This document shows, piece after piece, positions 61,978 to 64,000 of a stretch of DNA of 64,000 nt. The stretch is taken from positions 620,001 through 684,000 of the forward strand of contig JADJVJ010000006.1 in NCBI GenBank assembly GCA_016716625.1, given 5' to 3'. Position 1 is the first letter of the stretch. Every line of letters begins with the position of its first letter. This DNA comes from Nostocoides sp. (GTDB lineage: Bacteria; Actinomycetota; Actinomycetes; Actinomycetales; Dermatophilaceae). The notes under the pieces were generated by a model. It was not told the origin of the DNA, searched no databases, and worked only from the letters and a program-made list of their open reading frames with translations. Position numbers and translations under genes: made by a program.

Positions 61978-64000
61978 TCAGTCCTGGGCGCTCACGGTGA
62001 GCCGCCCGCCCTCGGGGTCGAGGCCTACGGTGACGGTGGAGCCGTCCCGGACGGTCCCGCTGAGGATAGCGGTGGCAAGCCGGTCGCCGATCTCCCGTTG
62101 GATGAGTCGCTTGAGCGGACGCGCCCCGTATGCCGGGTCGTAGCCTTCCGCGGCGAGCCAGGCGCGCGCCTCGGGGGAGACCTCGACTGAGATCCGCCGA
62201 TCGGTGAGCCGGTTGGCCAGGGCTCGGACCTGAAGGTCGACGATGGTGGCGAGCTCTTCTCGGGTGAGCGCCTCGAAGATGACGACCTCGTCGAGCCGGT
62301 TGAGGAACTCCGGTTTGAACGCGGAACGCACCGCGCCCATGACCGCCTCTCGCTTGGTCGCGGGGTCGAGGAGGGGGTCGACGAGGAACTGGCTGCCGAG
62401 GTTGGAGGTCATCACGAGGATGACGTTGCGGAAGTCGACGGTCCGGCCCTGGCCGTCGGTGAGCCGGCCGTCGTCGAGCACCTGCAGGAGGATGTCGAAG
62501 GTCTCCGGGTGGGCCTTCTCCACCTCGTCGAGGAGGACCACGCCATACGGCCTCCGCCGGACGGCCTCGGTGAGTTGCCCGCCCTCGTCGTAGCCGACGT
62601 AGCCGGGCGGTGCCCCGATGAGTCGGGCGACGGCATGGCGCTCGGAGTACTCGGACATGTCGATCCGGACCATGGCCCGCTCGTCGTCGAAGAGGAAGTC
62701 GGCCAGGCTCTTGGCGAGTTCGGTCTTGCCGACACCGGTCGGGCCGAGGAAGAGGAAGGAACCAGTCGGTCGGTCGGGGTCGGCGATACCGGCCCGGGAG
62801 CGGCGCACGGCGTCACTCACCGCGCGGACCGCCTCGCCTTGGCCGATGAGCCGGGAGGAGATGATCGACTCCATGGAGAGCAGCTTCTCGGTCTCGCCCT
62901 GGAGGAGCCGGCCGGCGGGGATGCCGGTCCAGGCCGAGATGACCTCGGCGATGTCGTCGGCGCCGACACGCTCCTTGACCATGAGATCGGTTGCCGCCGT
63001 GGCGTTCTCGGCGGCCTGGGCCGCGGCGAGTTCCTTCTCCACGGTGGGGATCTCGCCGTAGAGAACCCGCGAAGCGCTCTCGTAGTCACCGTCGCGCTGG
63101 AGCCGGTCGGCCTGGGTACGCAGGTCGTCGAGCCGGGCCTTGAGGTCGCCGACCCGGTTGAGACCGGACTTCTCGGCTTCCCAACGGGCGGTGAGAGAAG
63201 CGAGCTCCTCCCGGGTGTCGGCCAGGTCGGAGCGGAGTCGGGCGAGCCGGGCCAGCGAGGCCTCGTCGGTCTCGCGGGCGAGGTGCAGCTCCTCCATGGT
63301 GAGCCGGTCCACGGCACGGCGGAGCACGTCGATCTCGACCGGGCTGGAGTCGATCTCCATCCGCAGCCGGGAGGCCGCCTCGTCGACGAGGTCGATGGCC
63401 TTGTCCGGGAGCTGGCGGCCGGTGATGTATCGGTCCGAGAGCGCAGCCGCCGCGACGAGCGCGGAGTCTTCGATCTCCACCTTGTGATGGGCCTCGTAGC
63501 GTTCCTTGAGCCCCCGAAGAATGGCGATGGTGTCCTCGACCGAAGGCTCACCGACATACACCTGCTGGAAACGGCGCTCCAGGGCCGGGTCCTTCTCGAT
63601 GTGCTCGCGGAACTCGTCCAGGGTGGTCGCGCCGACGAGTCGCAGTTCGCCGCGGGCGAGCATCGGCTTGAGCATGTTGCCGGCGTCCATGGCGGAGTCC
63701 CCGGTGGCGCCGGCACCGACGACGGTGTGCAGTTCGTCGATGAAGGTGACGATCTCGCCGTCGCTGGCCTTGATCTCCTCGAGGACGGCCTTGAGCCGCT
63801 CCTCGAACTCTCCGCGGTACTTCGCCCCAGCGACCATGGCGCCGAGGTCGAGGGAGATGAGCCGTTTGCCGCGCAAGCTCTCGGGGACGTCGCCGTCGAC
63901 GATGCGCTGGGCGAGCCCTTCGACGACGGCGGTCTTGCCGACGCCGGGTTCGCCGATGAGCACGGGGTTGTTCTTGGTCCGCCGGGAGAGCACCTGGACG
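61978..64000 (-). CDS. clpB: ClpB disaggregase, N-terminal part cut off by the window end
   Basis: About 673 residues of the C-terminal part are present; the start lies beyond 64000. The first AAA+ domain has Walker A GEPGVGKT, Walker B VTFIDELH and the pore-loop KYRGEFEERL. A middle coiled-coil domain (about 60-110 residues within TMEELHLARETDEAS to AAQAAENATAA) follows. The second AAA+ domain has GPTGVGKTELAKSLADFLF, GYVGYDEGGQLTEAVRR and the arginine-finger region FLNRLDEVVIF. The presence of the middle domain separates it from ClpC and ClpA. It rescues aggregated proteins with DnaK. The end is 76 bases before the lipoprotein gene on the same strand, with no clear terminator between. Confidence 0.95.
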   Translation of the reverse strand, partial: VQVLSRRTKNNPVLIGEPGVGKTAVVEGLAQRIVDGDVPESLRGKRLISLDLGAMVAGAKYRGEFEERLKAVLEEIKASDGEIVTFIDELHTVVGAGATGDSAMDAGNMLKPMLARGELRLVGATTLDEFREHIEKDPALERRFQQVYVGEPSVEDTIAILRGLKERYEAHHKVEIEDSALVAAAALSDRYITGRQLPDKAIDLVDEAASRLRMEIDSSPVEIDVLRRAVDRLTMEELHLARETDEASLARLARLRSDLADTREELASLTARWEAEKSGLNRVGDLKARLDDLRTQADRLQRDGDYESASRVLYGEIPTVEKELAAAQAAENATAATDLMVKERVGADDIAEVISAWTGIPAGRLLQGETEKLLSMESIISSRLIGQGEAVRAVSDAVRRSRAGIADPDRPTGSFLFLGPTGVGKTELAKSLADFLFDDERAMVRIDMSEYSERHAVARLIGAPPGYVGYDEGGQLTEAVRRRPYGVVLLDEVEKAHPETFDILLQVLDDGRLTDGQGRTVDFRNVILVMTSNLGSQFLVDPLLDPATKREAVMGAVRSAFKPEFLNRLDEVVIFEALTREELATIVDLQVRALANRLTDRRISVEVSPEARAWLAAEGYDPAYGARPLKRLIQREIGDRLATAILSGTVRDGSTVTVGLDPEGGRLTVSAQD

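Overview
The window is a GC-rich (about 70 percent by eye), gene-dense stretch of an actinobacterial chromosome. GTG and TTG starts are frequent, stops and starts often overlap as ATGA or GTGA, and several genes have a -10-like box only 6-8 bases before the start codon, which suggests leaderless transcripts. A GTP-dependent PEP carboxykinase, a GlnX-GlnH-PknG set, an ECF42-DGPF module, a HelR-type helicase, a DUF3151 protein beside fba, and an LprG/P55 pair all fit Actinobacteria. A member of the Micrococcales is my best guess, held loosely. I see no insertion sequence, phage, CRISPR array or rRNA. The only RNA gene I can support is one tRNA-Arg.

Layout. 1-9.6 kb: tRNA-Arg(ACG), pckG, a SoxR regulator divergent from an MFS exporter with a well-formed SoxR-type promoter, a collagen-like membrane protein divergent from a PhoP/PhoR-like two-component system, a polyprenyl-phosphate glycosyltransferase and a spermidine-synthase-fold protein. 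9.6-24.9 kb: a secreted M1 metallopeptidase, the purD-purC-purL operon (PurL in its long one-chain form), two related LuxR-type HTH regulators, HelR, purA, and fba with a DUF3151 gene. 25-35.2 kb: glpD, a GNAT protein, a membrane acyltransferase, an ECF42 sigma factor with two DGPF proteins behind a matching promoter, an alkyltransferase-like protein, an RNA methyltransferase, a polar amino-acid ABC importer and a DoxX-like membrane protein. 35.3-43.1 kb: a four-gene glycan operon, DedA, and a NarL/DesK-type two-component system in one operon with an ABC-2 exporter.

43.2-56.0 kb is the most striking region. Eleven genes on the minus strand (lemA, telA, a small unknown, a CbbX-like AAA+ ATPase, glnX, glnH, a helical unknown, pknG, a PP2C phosphatase, a vWA protein, an FHA protein) are packed with overlaps or gaps of at most 3 bases. 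It joins the known GlnX-GlnH-PknG amino-acid sensing kinase system to a vWA-phosphatase-kinase triad and TelA/LemA partners. Zinc ribbons recur in the kinase, the phosphatase and the FHA protein.

56-64 kb: a secreted protein of unknown function, pyrE, an exonuclease III, an alpha/beta hydrolase, an LprG-P55-like lipoprotein/MFS pair, and clpB, which runs off the window end.

Across the whole window the 9-mer GTATGCCGT (or its complement ACGGCATAC) occurs about 37 times, where base composition predicts less than one. It occurs in several reading frames and between genes, and it forces rare codons. This looks like a genome-wide DNA motif under selection.
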